Assembly (NCBI RefSeq): GCF_005771675.1
Contig: NZ_VAJM01000002.1
Span: forward strand, 744,001-808,000
Length of the DNA: 64,000 nt
Direction of reading: 5' to 3'
From: Hymenobacter jeollabukensis
Lineage (GTDB): Bacteria; Bacteroidota; Bacteroidia; Cytophagales; Hymenobacteraceae
A model generated the notes under the pieces. It was not told where the DNA came from and made no database searches. It saw only the letters and a program-made list of their open reading frames with translations. Positions 40,709-49,161 of this stretch are shown piece after piece (positions within the stretch are counted from its first letter, which is position 1; each line of letters opens with the position of its first letter). A program made the position numbers and the translations under genes.

Positions 40709-42247
40709 TTACCCCGCCCAGCCTTCCCGGTCCAGGGAGCGGTACTGAATGGCTTCGGCCAGGTGCTCGATCCGGATTTCCGCGGTGCCGGCCAGGTCGG
40801 CAATGGTGCGGGCCACTTTCAGAATCCGGTCGTAGGCGCGGGCCGAGAGGCCGAGGCGCTCCATGGCCGTCTTGAGCAGGGTGCGCCCCGCCGGGTTGAT
40901 CTGGCAGATGTCCTTGACCATCTGCGAGGGCATCATGGCGTTGGAGTGGATGTCGGGGAATTCATTGAACCGCTCGGCCTGCACCTGCCGGGCCCGCTCC
41001 ACCCGCTCCTGAATGGTAGCGCTGTTCTCCGAGCGGCGCGTTTCAGTCATCTGGTCGAAAGTCACCGGCGTCACTTCCACGTGCAGGTCGATGCGGTCGA
41101 GCAGCGGGCCCGAGACTTTGTTGAGGTACTTCTGCACCACGCCCGGGCCGCACACGCACTCCTTGTCGGGATGGTTGTAGTAGCCGCAGGGGCAGGGGTT
41201 CATGCTGGCAATGAGCATGAAGTTGGCCGGGAAATCGATGCTGACCTTGGCCCGCGAAATGGTCACGCGGCGCTCCTCCAGCGGCTGGCGCATCACCTCC
41301 AATACCGTGCGCTTAAACTCGGGCAGCTCGTCGAGAAACAGCACCCCGTTGTGGGCCAGCGAGATTTCACCGGGCTGCGGGTTGCCGCCCCCGCCCACCA
41401 GCGCCACGTCCGAAATCGTGTGGTGCGGCGCCCGAAACGGTCGGGTATTCAGCAAGGAGGCATTGGCGCCCAGCTTGCCCGCCACCGAGTGAATCTTGGT
41501 GGCTTCCAGCGCCTCCAGCATGGTCAGGGCCGGCAGAATGCTCGGCAGGCGCTTGGCCAGCATGGTCTTGCCCGCGCCGGGCGGCCCGATCATGATGACG
41601 TTGTGGCCGCCGGCCGCGGCTATTTCCAGCGCCCGCTTGATGTTTTCCTGGCCCTGCACGTCGGCGAAGTCGGCGGCGTACTGGTTGGCCGTGTGCATAA
41701 ACACGTCGCGGGTATCCACCGTCAGCGGTTCGATGGCGGTGCGGCCCTCCACGAAGTCGATGGCCTCCTGCATGGTGCCCACGGGAATTACGTCGAGGTT
41801 GTTGACGATGGCCGCTTCCTGGGCGTTCTGCCGGGGCAGAATAAAGCCCTTGAATCCTTCCTTGCGGGCCTGAATGGCAATGGGCAGCACGCCTTTGATG
41901 GGCCGCAGCTCCCCGTCCAGCGCCAGCTCGCCCATGATGATGTACTCGCCCAGCCGCTCGCTCACGATTTGCTGGGAGGCGTGCAGAATGCCCAGCGCGA
42001 TGGGCAAATCGTAGGCCGAGCCCTGCTTGGGAATGTCGGCCGGGGCCATGTTCACCACCACCTTGGTGCGCGGCATGTTGTAGCCCCGCACCCGCATGGC
42101 GGCCTCAATGCGCTGCTGGCTTTCCTTGATGGCGCTGTCGGGCAGGCCAACCACGTAAAACAGCGTGCCCTGGGATACAACGACTTCGATGGTAATGGTA
42201 CAGGCATTGACGCCCTGCACGGCCGAGCCGTAGGTTTTGGTAACCAT
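40709..42247 (-). CDS. comM: YifB/ComM-type AAA+ ATPase (Mg-chelatase-like)
   Basis: A 512-residue hexameric helicase-like ATPase. In other bacteria ComM promotes branch migration during natural transformation. The N-terminal Lon-like domain (residues 1-185) carries VVGLPDSAIKESQQRIEAA, GYNMPRTKVVVNMAPADIPKQG and YDLPIALGIL. The ATPase part has MIGPPGAGKTMLAKRLP (Walker A), HNGVLFLDELPEF (Walker B) and SMNPCPCGYY (a Cys cluster typical of the family). The ATG at 42247 begins MVTKTYGSAV, the standard start. It follows gmhA on the same strand, but a hairpin lies between them. Confidence 0.93.
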   Translation of the reverse strand: MVTKTYGSAVQGVNACTITIEVVVSQGTLFYVVGLPDSAIKESQQRIEAAMRVRGYNMPRTKVVVNMAPADIPKQGSAYDLPIALGILHASQQIVSERLGEYIIMGELALDGELRPIKGVLPIAIQARKEGFKGFILPRQNAQEAAIVNNLDVIPVGTMQEAIDFVEGRTAIEPLTVDTRDVFMHTANQYAADFADVQGQENIKRALEIAAAGGHNVIMIGPPGAGKTMLAKRLPSILPALTMLEALEATKIHSVAGKLGANASLLNTRPFRAPHHTISDVALVGGGGNPQPGEISLAHNGVLFLDELPEFKRTVLEVMRQPLEERRVTISRAKVSIDFPANFMLIASMNPCPCGYYNHPDKECVCGPGVVQKYLNKVSGPLLDRIDLHVEVTPVTFDQMTETRRSENSATIQERVERARQVQAERFNEFPDIHSNAMMPSQMVKDICQINPAGRTLLKTAMERLGLSARAYDRILKVARTIADLAGTAEIRIEHLAEAIQYRSLDREGWAG

Positions 42248-42296
42248 AGAGATAATGTGCAAGAGAGGAAAGACGGCGAAGATAGGATAATGCAAC

Positions 42297-42331
42297 GGCC
42301 CCACGACTTCCATTTCGAAAGTCGTGGGGCC
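42297..42331 (-). terminator. Hairpin between gmhA and comM
   Basis: GGCCCCACGACTT pairs with AAGTCGTGGGGCC across a 9-base loop, about 40 bases after the gmhA stop. On the minus strand it lacks a good T-run (GTTGCATT). Confidence 0.55.
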
Positions 42332-42373
42332 GAAGGCGTTGTCACGCGCCGCTCTTGGCGCGGACCAAGTAAA

Positions 42374-42964
42374 TCAAGCCGCCATCAGCTGCTCGATGAG
42401 CATAATCATGATGTGAATGGCCTTGATGTGGATTTCCTGAATCCGGTCGGCGTAGCCGTGGTGCGGGGCGCGGATTTCCACGTCGGCCAGGGCGGCCAGC
42501 TGCCCGCCGTCCTTGCCGGTGAGGGCAATGACCTGCATGCCGCCCTGCTTGGCGGCTTCGGCGGCGCGCAGGATGTTGGGCGAGTTGCCGCTGGTGCTGA
42601 TGGCCAGCAGCACGTCATTGGGGCGGCCCAGGGCCTGCACGAAGCGGCTGAACACAAACTCGAAGCCGTAGTCATTGGCCACGCAGCTCATGTGCGAGGC
42701 TTCCGTCAGGGCAATGGCGGCCAGGGCGGGGCGGTCCTGGCGGTAGCGGCCGCTTAGCTCCTCGGCGAAGTGCTGCGCGTCGCACAGCGAGCCGCCGTTG
42801 CCGCAGGTCAGCACTTTGCCGCCTTGCTGCAGGCTGTCGGCCACGAGGCGCGCGGCCTGTTCGATGGACTGGATGTGCCGGGGTTCGGTCAGGAACCGGT
42901 CGAGCACGCTGCGGGCCTCGGTCAGCTCAGCCCGAATAAGATCGGAAAGGGTATGGTCTGCCAC
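42374..42964 (-). CDS. gmhA: Phosphoheptose isomerase (sedoheptulose-7-phosphate isomerase)
   Basis: Converts sedoheptulose-7-phosphate to D-glycero-D-manno-heptose-7-phosphate, the first step of heptose synthesis for LPS core or capsule. The 196-residue SIS-domain protein has [52 protein letters not shown] and [14 protein letters not shown], which match GmhA closely. The start codon is GTG (minus strand, 42962-42964); it lies only nine bases after the preceding gene's stop and five bases after a TAACTTTG box, so the mRNA could be leaderless or polycistronic. Other heptose genes are not in the window. Confidence 0.93.
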   Translation of the reverse strand: MADHTLSDLIRAELTEARSVLDRFLTEPRHIQSIEQAARLVADSLQQGGKVLTCGNGGSLCDAQHFAEELSGRYRQDRPALAAIALTEASHMSCVANDYGFEFVFSRFVQALGRPNDVLLAISTSGNSPNILRAAEAAKQGGMQVIALTGKDGGQLAALADVEIRAPHHGYADRIQEIHIKAIHIMIMLIEQLMAA

Positions 42965-42968
42965 GCGG

Positions 42969-42976
42969 CAAAGTTA
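42969..42976 (-). promoter_or_regulatory. -7-like box before gmhA (overlaps upstream stop codon)
   Basis: TAACTTTG on the minus strand matches TAnnTTTG and is followed after five bases by the GTG start. Its TAA is also the stop codon of the upstream gene, so the match could be coincidental. Confidence 0.3.
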
Positions 42977-43423
42977 CATCAGCGGGCGTTCCGGGGCCGA
43001 CGCGTTGTGGTCGGTGGGGTGGTCGTCGCCGGAGTAGGGCGTCGCGGGCGGCGTCATGCTGCCGCGCGCAATGGCGCCGGGGGCCGGCTCGGGGCGGGGC
43101 ACGGTGGTGGCCGCTACGGGGCGCACGTCCCGGTCGCGCTGCTCCAGCTGGTGGTCGTAGAGCTTGGCCTTCAGCTCGTTTACCTTTAGTTCGTGGCGGC
43201 TGATGTCACGGCGCATGGCTACGTTGTAGGCGTTTTCGGTGAGCAGCAGCAAGAGCAGCAGCGCCGCGCCGATGAGCGTCATCACGTACCAGAACGAGGC
43301 CGGGTCCTGGTTGCCAGTCAGGGCCATCATGGCGTCGCGGGCGCCGGCGGTGATGATAAACAGCAGCGCGAGCAGCAGGTACACCATCACGGCGACGGTG
43401 GCAATACGGCGGATAACTAGCAT
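42974..43423 (-). CDS. Small membrane protein upstream of gmhA
   Basis: A 149-residue protein starting at ATG 43421-43423 (MLVIRRIATVAVMVYLLLALLF). Two transmembrane helices are visible (about 7-25 and 48-70), followed by a cytoplasmic helical stretch (RHELKVNELKAKLYDHQLEQRD) and a Pro/Thr-rich unstructured tail ending PERPLM. No family is recognised. It ends nine bases before gmhA on the same strand, so it is probably co-transcribed with it, and the ABC exporter gene lies upstream in the same direction. Confidence 0.65.
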   Translation of the reverse strand: MLVIRRIATVAVMVYLLLALLFIITAGARDAMMALTGNQDPASFWYVMTLIGAALLLLLLLTENAYNVAMRRDISRHELKVNELKAKLYDHQLEQRDRDVRPVAATTVPRPEPAPGAIARGSMTPPATPYSGDDHPTDHNASAPERPLM

Positions 43424-43523
43424 GGGGAGGGGGAGGAGTGAGGGTGTGGAAGCCGCCGCCAACGCGCGTCGGCGGCGAAATATACCCTTTTACGCATGCT
43501 GGGGTTCGGAGTGGGCAAGGCGC

Positions 43524-45374
43524 TTACGCCAGCGCCGGGTTATTCTGCATCCGGCTCAGGCGGGCATACAGCCCATCGGGGCGCAGCAGCAGCTCGTCGT
43601 GGGTGCCGCGCTCCACGATGCGGCCGTGCTGCAGCACCACGATTTCGTCGGCGTGCTGCACGGTGCTCAGGCGGTGGGCAATGACCAGGGAGGTGCGGTT
43701 GGCCATCAGGCGCGTCAGGGCTTCCTGCACCAGCTTTTCGCTTTCGGTGTCGAGGGCCGAGGTGGCTTCGTCGAGGATGAGGATGGGCGGGTTGCGCAGA
43801 ATGGCGCGGGCAATGCTCAGGCGCTGCCGCTGCCCGCCCGAGAGCCGGGCGCCCCGGTCGCCAATCATGGTCTGATATCCGTCCGGGGAAGCCACGATGA
43901 ATTCGTGGGCATTGGCAATTTTGGCCGCTTCGATGACCTCGGCCTCGGTGGCGTCCTGCTTGTTGAAGCGGATGTTGTTGAAGATGGTGTCGTTGAACAG
44001 AATGCTCTCCTGCGTGACGATGCCCATCTGCTCGCGCACCGAATGCACCGTACAGTCGCGCAGCTCGCGCCCGTCGATGCGGATGCTGCCCGTGGTGGGG
44101 TCGTAGAAGCGCGGGAGCAGGTCGGCCAGGGTGCTTTTGCCGCCGCCCGAGGGGCCCACCAGCGCCACCGTCTTGCCCTTGGCCACGGTCAGGTTGATGT
44201 CGCTGAGCACCTGCCGCCCGTCCTCGTCGCCGTAGCCGAAGCCCACGCCGCTGAACTCGATTTCGTGGCGGAAGGCCGGCAGCGTAGCCGCGCCGGGCTT
44301 GTCCTGAATGCTGGGCTCGGTGTCGATGATGCTCAGCACCCGCTCGCCGGCAACGAGGCCGCGCTGAATGTTGCTGAACGAGGACGACAGCGCCTTGGCC
44401 GGCACCAGGATCTGCGAAAAGAAGATGATGTAGGAAATGAATTCCGCCGCCGTCAGGCCCGAGTTGCCGCTCAGCACCAGCGTACCGCCGAAGTAGAGCA
44501 AACCGGCCACCACCATCACGCCCATAAACTCCGAGAAAGGCGAAGCCAGGTCCCGGGTGTTGTCGATGCGGCGCTGGGTTTTGGTGTACTGCTCGTTCTG
44601 CTCGTGAAACTTCTCCGTCACGTAGGCCTCGGCGTTGAAGGCCTTGATGACGCGCATCCCGCCCAGCGTTTCCTCGATAACCGAGAGCATGGTGCCCAGC
44701 GTCGACTGGCTGGTTTTGGCGTGCTGGCGCAGGCGCTTCGACACGCCCGCAATCAGCCCGCCCGAAATGGGCAGCAGAATCAGCGTAAACAAGGTCAGCT
44801 TCACCGACATGCTGAAGAGCACGATGAAGTAGCCCAGAATGGTCAGCGGCTCGCGCACCACCGACTGCAGGGTGTTGATAACCGAGGTTTCCACTTCCTG
44901 CACGTCGCTGGTGAAGCGCGACATGATGTCGCCCTTGCGCGTGCTGGAGAAGTAGCCCAGCGGCAGGCGGGTCACGTTCTGGTAGAGCGTCGCCCGCATG
45001 GTGCGAATCACCCGGGCCCGCACCCGCGCCACCAGGCGCAAGCTCAGGTAGCGGAACAGGTTGCTGAAAAACACCGACACCACGATGATGCCGCATACGA
45101 AGCCCAGCACCCCCAGGCGCCCCTCGGTGACGAGCACCCGCTGGAAGTAGAAGTTGAAGGTGCCCGTAACGAAGTCCAGGGTGGGAGCAAAGGCCGGCGC
45201 TGCCGCCGGCGCCGCTACCTGGTGCGTGGTATCGAACAGCACGTTCAGCAGCGGGATGATCAGGCCGAAGTTGGCCAGGCCGAAGAAAATGCCCAGCACC
45301 GTGTACAGGAAGTACAGCGGCACGAAGTCGGCGTAGGGCCGGGCAAAGCTGAGGATGCGCAGGTATGTCTTCAT
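43524..45374 (-). CDS. MsbA-like ABC exporter (fused permease and ATPase)
   Basis: A 616-residue half-transporter that works as a dimer in the inner membrane. The permease half (1-350) has about six transmembrane helices, starting YADFVPLYFLYTVLGIFFGL. The ATPase half carries VALVGPSGGGKSTLADLLPRF (Walker A), TQESILFNDTIFNNI (Q loop), LSGGQRQRLSIARAIL (signature), ILILDEATSALD (Walker B) and IAHRLSTV (switch His). The relation to lipid A/phospholipid flippases (MsbA) is suggested by overall order, but the substrate is not proven. A TACCTTTG box lies nine bases before the ATG, so the leader is very short. Confidence 0.93.
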   Translation of the reverse strand: MKTYLRILSFARPYADFVPLYFLYTVLGIFFGLANFGLIIPLLNVLFDTTHQVAAPAAAPAFAPTLDFVTGTFNFYFQRVLVTEGRLGVLGFVCGIIVVSVFFSNLFRYLSLRLVARVRARVIRTMRATLYQNVTRLPLGYFSSTRKGDIMSRFTSDVQEVETSVINTLQSVVREPLTILGYFIVLFSMSVKLTLFTLILLPISGGLIAGVSKRLRQHAKTSQSTLGTMLSVIEETLGGMRVIKAFNAEAYVTEKFHEQNEQYTKTQRRIDNTRDLASPFSEFMGVMVVAGLLYFGGTLVLSGNSGLTAAEFISYIIFFSQILVPAKALSSSFSNIQRGLVAGERVLSIIDTEPSIQDKPGAATLPAFRHEIEFSGVGFGYGDEDGRQVLSDINLTVAKGKTVALVGPSGGGKSTLADLLPRFYDPTTGSIRIDGRELRDCTVHSVREQMGIVTQESILFNDTIFNNIRFNKQDATEAEVIEAAKIANAHEFIVASPDGYQTMIGDRGARLSGGQRQRLSIARAILRNPPILILDEATSALDTESEKLVQEALTRLMANRTSLVIAHRLSTVQHADEIVVLQHGRIVERGTHDELLLRPDGLYARLSRMQNNPALA

Positions 45375-45382
45375 CGAAAGGG

Positions 45383-45390
45383 CAAAGGTA
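45383..45390 (-). promoter_or_regulatory. -7 box of the ABC exporter gene
   Basis: TACCTTTG on the minus strand is an exact TAnnTTTG match, only eight bases before the ATG at 45374. No matching -33 box was found. Confidence 0.45.
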
Positions 45391-45461
45391 ACCCCTGGTC
45401 GGGCTACGCTACTCGACGCCGCACCCCGGCGAATACCTTAACCGGACAGCGGCCGCACCGA

Positions 45462-45668
45462 CCGTCATTGCGAGCGGAGCGAAGCAATCTTTCCTCTCGC
45501 GGCACAAACGGCCCAACTGGCACAACTCGCAAACAGCCCCGCCCGAAACCACAAACGCTGGTTTTGGGCGGGGCCACTTTCGGGCAGTAAGAATTGTATC
45601 GGCGGTGCTGCTAGAGGAAGGATTGGCTACGCCTTCCTGCGGTTGCTTCGCTCCGCTCGCAATGACGG
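45462..45668. repeat. Long palindromic intergenic element (CGTCAT family, member 2)
   Basis: Outer arms of 26 bases (45462-45487 and 45643-45668) are perfectly complementary and begin CCGTCATTGCGAGCGGAG. Pairing continues further in after a 19-base insertion in the right arm (CTTTCCTCTCG-like segments). A 9-bp GC-rich hairpin at 45536-45574 lies in the centre. The element fills the gap between the ABC exporter and the Wzi/RemB-like gene, both on the minus strand. Confidence 0.8.
45536..45574 (-). terminator. GC-rich hairpin inside the palindromic element
   Basis: GCCCCGCCC pairs with GGGCGGGGC, with extra AAACCA/TGGTTT pairing. On the minus strand TGTTTGC follows. It may terminate the Wzi/RemB-like gene. 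Confidence 0.5.
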
Positions 45669-45684
45669 CTAGCTAAGCCGTGGG

Positions 45685-47619
45685 CTAGAACTCGTGCACC
45701 CGCTGGGCCGCGTTCCAGCGCAGGGCCAGTGAGGGGTACACGCCCGTGGTGCGGGTGCCGTCGGCCAGGGCGCTGCGGGCCACCAGCTTGGCGTCGAGCC
45801 AGAGGTTGGGGCGCGCCATCCAGGTGGCGGTGAAGTCGGCGAAGAGCTGCTCCACGCGCCGGCCCTGGGCCACCGTGTTGCCGTAGTCGTTGGGGTGGGG
45901 CACGTAGGGCCGCAGCACGTTGCCGCCGTAGTTGAGCAAAGTGGAAATGCCGTTGGTATCCGTTACCAGCACATCCTGCCCGTACACCGAGTAGAAGCCC
46001 TTGCCCACCAGCGTCAGGCGTGGCAGCGGCTGGTAGCTGAGCTGCCCAAACAGCTCCCACAGATTGGCCCCAATGGGGTGGGCCAGCGGCTGCCCGTAGT
46101 GCTCGTAGGCGCGGTACAGGTCCAGGTGCTGGTAGGTGTAGGGGCGGATGAAGTTGTATTCCACCTGCAAGTCCAGGTTCGACAGCCCGAACACGTCGAG
46201 GTACTTGCCGCCCACCTGGAAGGCCTGCTTGTTGGCCCACCAGCCCCGGCCCGAGCGCACCTGGCTCACCACCAGCTCATCCAGCACCACCTGCCCGTAG
46301 AGCTGGGCCCGGCGCTTGATGTTCCACTTGAAGTCGGCCCCCAGGATGGCGTTGTCGTTCGAGCCCACGGCCTGCTCCACGCTGCGGTAGAAGATGATGG
46401 GGTTCAGGTACTGCAGCTCAAAGCGCCCCTTGCCGCGCCCAAACATGGTCGACTCGAACAGCCCCACGTTCAGCCCCGGCGTGATGTCGTAGCTCAAATG
46501 GTGCAGGGCCATGTACTTCTTCTGAAACACCGTGTCGATGTTGCCGCCCGTGCCCCGGTCGCGGGTGCGCTCGGTGGTCAGCTCCGCGAAAAGGTTCTGG
46601 TAGTTCAGCTTCCACACCCGCGTGTTCAGCTTCAGGAAGAAGTACGGCGCCGCGTAGTCCGAGAGAATCAGCGAGCGGTAGCCGTTGCCGATGACGTTCC
46701 GGTCGTGGCCCAGCTGCACGTTGATGTGGCGCGTGGCCGCGTAGGTGACGTAGCCCCGCGCCGTCAGAAAGTCAAACTGGTTCTGCTGGTTCTTGAACAG
46801 CTTCCAGTAGCCCTCGTGCGGCACCGCGTTGTCGCGCCGCACGCGCCCGGCCACGTACTCCGGCACCCGCATCTGCGTGTCGGTGAAGTAGGTATAGAAG
46901 CCCAGCCGCTTATCAATCGTGCCCTCAATCTGCGCCCCGCGGGTGTTGGTGTAGAGGAAGCCATCCGAGCCCGAGCCCACCTGCAGGTTCAGTACCGGGT
47001 TCACGCGCAACTGAAAGTCGGGCGTATTGACGCTGTAGAGGTCGGTGCTGGTGCGGTAGAAATGCTTCAGGATAGGCCGCCGGCTCTGGTTGATCGGCTG
47101 CAGGTTGGCCGGCAGCGTCTGCCAGTTGTCGCTCAGCAAGTATTCGGCGTTGAACGCGTCCACCCCCGAGAGGGTCGTGACGTTCACCCGATTCGGGCCC
47201 AGCACGATGTTGTCATCGGTCACCGGCGCTACCATTCCCGCGCGCAGCAGGCGCCGCCCCAGCCGCCCCACCGCCGCCCGGTTGTACGGCCGCGTCGAGG
47301 TGTGAATGTCGCCCACCGAGTCCGGCCCGTACTTGATGGCGTAGCGGTCAATCAGCCGGTACACGTCCTGGTCCAGCGGCACGTACACCGGCGCCTGCAG
47401 CGGCGCTTTCGCATCCGTCACGTCGATGCGGGCCGGAGCCGGCGCGGGCGGCACCGTGACGACGGGCGCCGGCACCGGGGCCGGAGTGGGCGCCGCCACC
47501 GGCAGCGTAGCGGGCTGAATGGTAGTCGTGCGGGTGGTATCCGTCACCTGCGCCAGCAGGGGCGAGGCGGCGCCGGTCAGCAGCAGGCCGAAGCCCAGCT
47601 GGGGAAAAAGTCGTTTCAT
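45685..47619 (-). CDS. Wzi/RemB-like outer-membrane beta-barrel protein
   Basis: A 644-residue outer-membrane protein with signal peptide MKRLFPQLGFGLLLTGAASPLLA (start at ATG 47617-47619), followed by a Pro/Ala-rich linker of about 50 residues. The rest is a long series of amphipathic strands such as LQLRVNPVLNLQVGSG, RGYVTYAATRHINVQLGHDRN, LQYLNPIIFYRSVEQAVGS and GADFKWNIKRRAQLYGQVVLDEL. This resembles the capsule-assembly Wzi group and the related RemB of gliding flavobacteria. The assignment comes from strand pattern and recollection of the group and has moderate certainty. Upstream of the start lies the second 21-bp array. Confidence 0.6.
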   Translation of the reverse strand: MKRLFPQLGFGLLLTGAASPLLAQVTDTTRTTTIQPATLPVAAPTPAPVPAPVVTVPPAPAPARIDVTDAKAPLQAPVYVPLDQDVYRLIDRYAIKYGPDSVGDIHTSTRPYNRAAVGRLGRRLLRAGMVAPVTDDNIVLGPNRVNVTTLSGVDAFNAEYLLSDNWQTLPANLQPINQSRRPILKHFYRTSTDLYSVNTPDFQLRVNPVLNLQVGSGSDGFLYTNTRGAQIEGTIDKRLGFYTYFTDTQMRVPEYVAGRVRRDNAVPHEGYWKLFKNQQNQFDFLTARGYVTYAATRHINVQLGHDRNVIGNGYRSLILSDYAAPYFFLKLNTRVWKLNYQNLFAELTTERTRDRGTGGNIDTVFQKKYMALHHLSYDITPGLNVGLFESTMFGRGKGRFELQYLNPIIFYRSVEQAVGSNDNAILGADFKWNIKRRAQLYGQVVLDELVVSQVRSGRGWWANKQAFQVGGKYLDVFGLSNLDLQVEYNFIRPYTYQHLDLYRAYEHYGQPLAHPIGANLWELFGQLSYQPLPRLTLVGKGFYSVYGQDVLVTDTNGISTLLNYGGNVLRPYVPHPNDYGNTVAQGRRVEQLFADFTATWMARPNLWLDAKLVARSALADGTRTTGVYPSLALRWNAAQRVHEF

Positions 47620-47780
47620 AAAGCAGCACATGGGCCGCCTGCATACGCAAGCCGCCCCGGCGAAGCTACACTTCCCGCCCGAAACACCTCCGGCCCGCCC
47701 CGAAATGCCCCCGCCCCGGCCCGATCTGCTTGCAGTACATCTGATAGGTTGCGCATCGTGCCCGCCCAAATTCCCGCAGC

Positions 47781-48032
47781 TTCGAGAGGCGCTCAACTAT
47801 TTTCGACACGCTTCCGACTGCCTTCGACACGCTTCCTGCCGCCTTCGACACGCTTCCTGCCGCCTTCGACAAGCTCCCAACTCCTTTCGATACGCTTCCG
47901 ACCGCTTTCGACAAGCCCCCAACCGCTTTCGATACGCTTTCTACCGCTTTCGACAGCGCTGCTGCCGCTTCCGACCCATTTTCTACCGCTTCCGACAACG
48001 TTTTGACTGCTTTCGACCAACGTCTGGCCTGA
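47781..48032. repeat. Tandem array of twelve 21-bp units
   Basis: Units start at 47781 and every 21 bases to 48012 without any gap or insertion. Most begin TTCGACACG or TTCGATACG and end GACCGCT or TACCGCT; two neighbouring units (47823 and 47844) are identical. The array sits in the divergent intergenic region between the Wzi/RemB-like gene and the hydrolase gene, ending about 60 bases before the hydrolase promoter box. All reading frames remain largely open and give seven-residue repeats, but none has a believable start. Confidence 0.9.
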
Positions 48033-48095
48033 GCGGGAAGCGTGGCTGCTGCTGCCGCCGCCCCGTCCGAAGCAGCCCAACCCGCCTGCGCCGCG

Positions 48096-48103
48096 TAGAT
48101 TTG
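48096..48103 (+). promoter_or_regulatory. -7 box upstream of the hydrolase gene
   Basis: TAGATTTG, an exact TAnnTTTG match, 36 bases before the ATG and about 60 bases after the 21-bp array. Confidence 0.45.
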
Positions 48104-48139
48104 CCTACCCCGCACGTCTTGCCCTTTTCGCCCGCTGCC

Positions 48140-48904
48140 ATGAGCACCGCCCAACCGACCATCGTACTGCTGCACGGTTTCGCCGAAAGCCGCGAAGTCT
48201 GGACCACCTTCACCCGCGACTTCCCCGACGACTACCGCCTCGTCACGCCCAACCTGCTCGGCTTCGGCACCAACGTGCACGACGTGCGCGACTTCTCCAT
48301 GGAAGCCCAGGCCCGCTACCTGGCCGAGTACCTGCGCCAGCGCGGCGTCGAGCGGGCCGTGTTCGTGTGCCACAGCATGGGCGGCTACGTGGCCCTGGCC
48401 TTCGCCGAGCGCTACCCCAGCATGGTGGCCGGCCTCAGCCTCTTCCACAGCACCGCCCTGCCCGACACCGAGGAGCGCAAAGCCAACCGCGACAAAAACA
48501 TCGACTTCATCCAGCGCCACGGCGTCGAGAAGTTCATGGACTCGTTCGTGCGCCCCCTCTTCGCCCCCGCCAACCGCGAAAAGCTGGTCGATGAGCGCTG
48601 CTTCCTCGAAGAAATCGGCAAAGCCACCCCCCCGGACAGCATCATCGGCGCCCTCAAGGCCATGAAGCAGCGCCCCGACCGCACCGAGGTGCTGCGCAAA
48701 GCCCGCTTTCCCGTGCAGTTCATCATCGGCAAAGACGACGTGGCCGTCACCGTCGAGAGCCTGCTGCCCCAGCTCACCCTGCCCGCCGAAAGCCACGTGC
48801 TCATCCTCGACGGCGTGGGCCACGTCGGCTACTTCGAGCAGCCCGAAGTAACGCGCCGCGCCGTCCTCGATTTCGCCGGCCGCGTGTTTGGCCGCGAGGA
48901 GTAA
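48140..48904 (+). CDS. Alpha/beta-fold hydrolase
   Basis: A 254-residue cytoplasmic hydrolase. The oxyanion region VLLHGFAESREVW, the nucleophile elbow FVCHSMGGYVALAFAERYP (Ser79), the acid in FIIGKDDVAV (Asp199 or Asp200) and the His in GVGHVGYFEQP (His228) make a full catalytic triad. The lid region (about 110-165) is helical. Substrate prediction is not possible from sequence; esters or lactones are likely for this broad family. The start at 48140 was chosen because the longer frame upstream only runs through the 21-bp repeats. Confidence 0.9.
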   Translation: MSTAQPTIVLLHGFAESREVWTTFTRDFPDDYRLVTPNLLGFGTNVHDVRDFSMEAQARYLAEYLRQRGVERAVFVCHSMGGYVALAFAERYPSMVAGLSLFHSTALPDTEERKANRDKNIDFIQRHGVEKFMDSFVRPLFAPANREKLVDERCFLEEIGKATPPDSIIGALKAMKQRPDRTEVLRKARFPVQFIIGKDDVAVTVESLLPQLTLPAESHVLILDGVGHVGYFEQPEVTRRAVLDFAGRVFGREE

Positions 48905-49115
48905 GCACTAGCCCTGCTTCAGCACCGACAATCCTAAGCGGCGAACAGCCCTGCCAGGCGGGCTTCGGCAACGCGGACTACCGATTAAGGACCTGGGAAA
49001 GTCGTTTCACAACGCCCTAAACGGAAACTGCCACGCAAACGGGGCGAGCGGAGCAACCGGCAAATTAGATAGAAATCTGATAATATAAATATTTATAATC
49101 TTTGAAATGCATTGC

Positions 49116-49123
49116 TATGTTTG
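49116..49123 (+). promoter_or_regulatory. -7 box upstream of the Cys-rich lipoprotein
   Basis: TATGTTTG, an exact TAnnTTTG match in an A/T-rich stretch, about 40 bases before the probable start of the lipoprotein gene. A TTTA lies about 20 bases further upstream where a TTTG would be expected. Confidence 0.45.
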
Positions 49124-49161
49124 CAGCGGAAGCGCATTGCTTTCAATAACATTTCAATTTT

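Noticed and set aside
45536-45574. Reading the GC-rich hairpin as an independent small RNA
   Set aside because: No promoter box is visible near it and it lies inside the palindromic element; a terminator is the simpler explanation.
47781-48032. CRISPR array
   Set aside because: Units are directly adjacent without spacers, are degenerate, and no cas genes are present. The same applies to 14183-14392.
47519-48139. In-frame extension of the hydrolase gene through the second 21-bp array and into the Wzi/RemB-like gene
   Set aside because: The extension is Arg/Phe repeat translated from the array. The hydrolase fold begins naturally at the ATG at 48140 with a promoter box in front of it.
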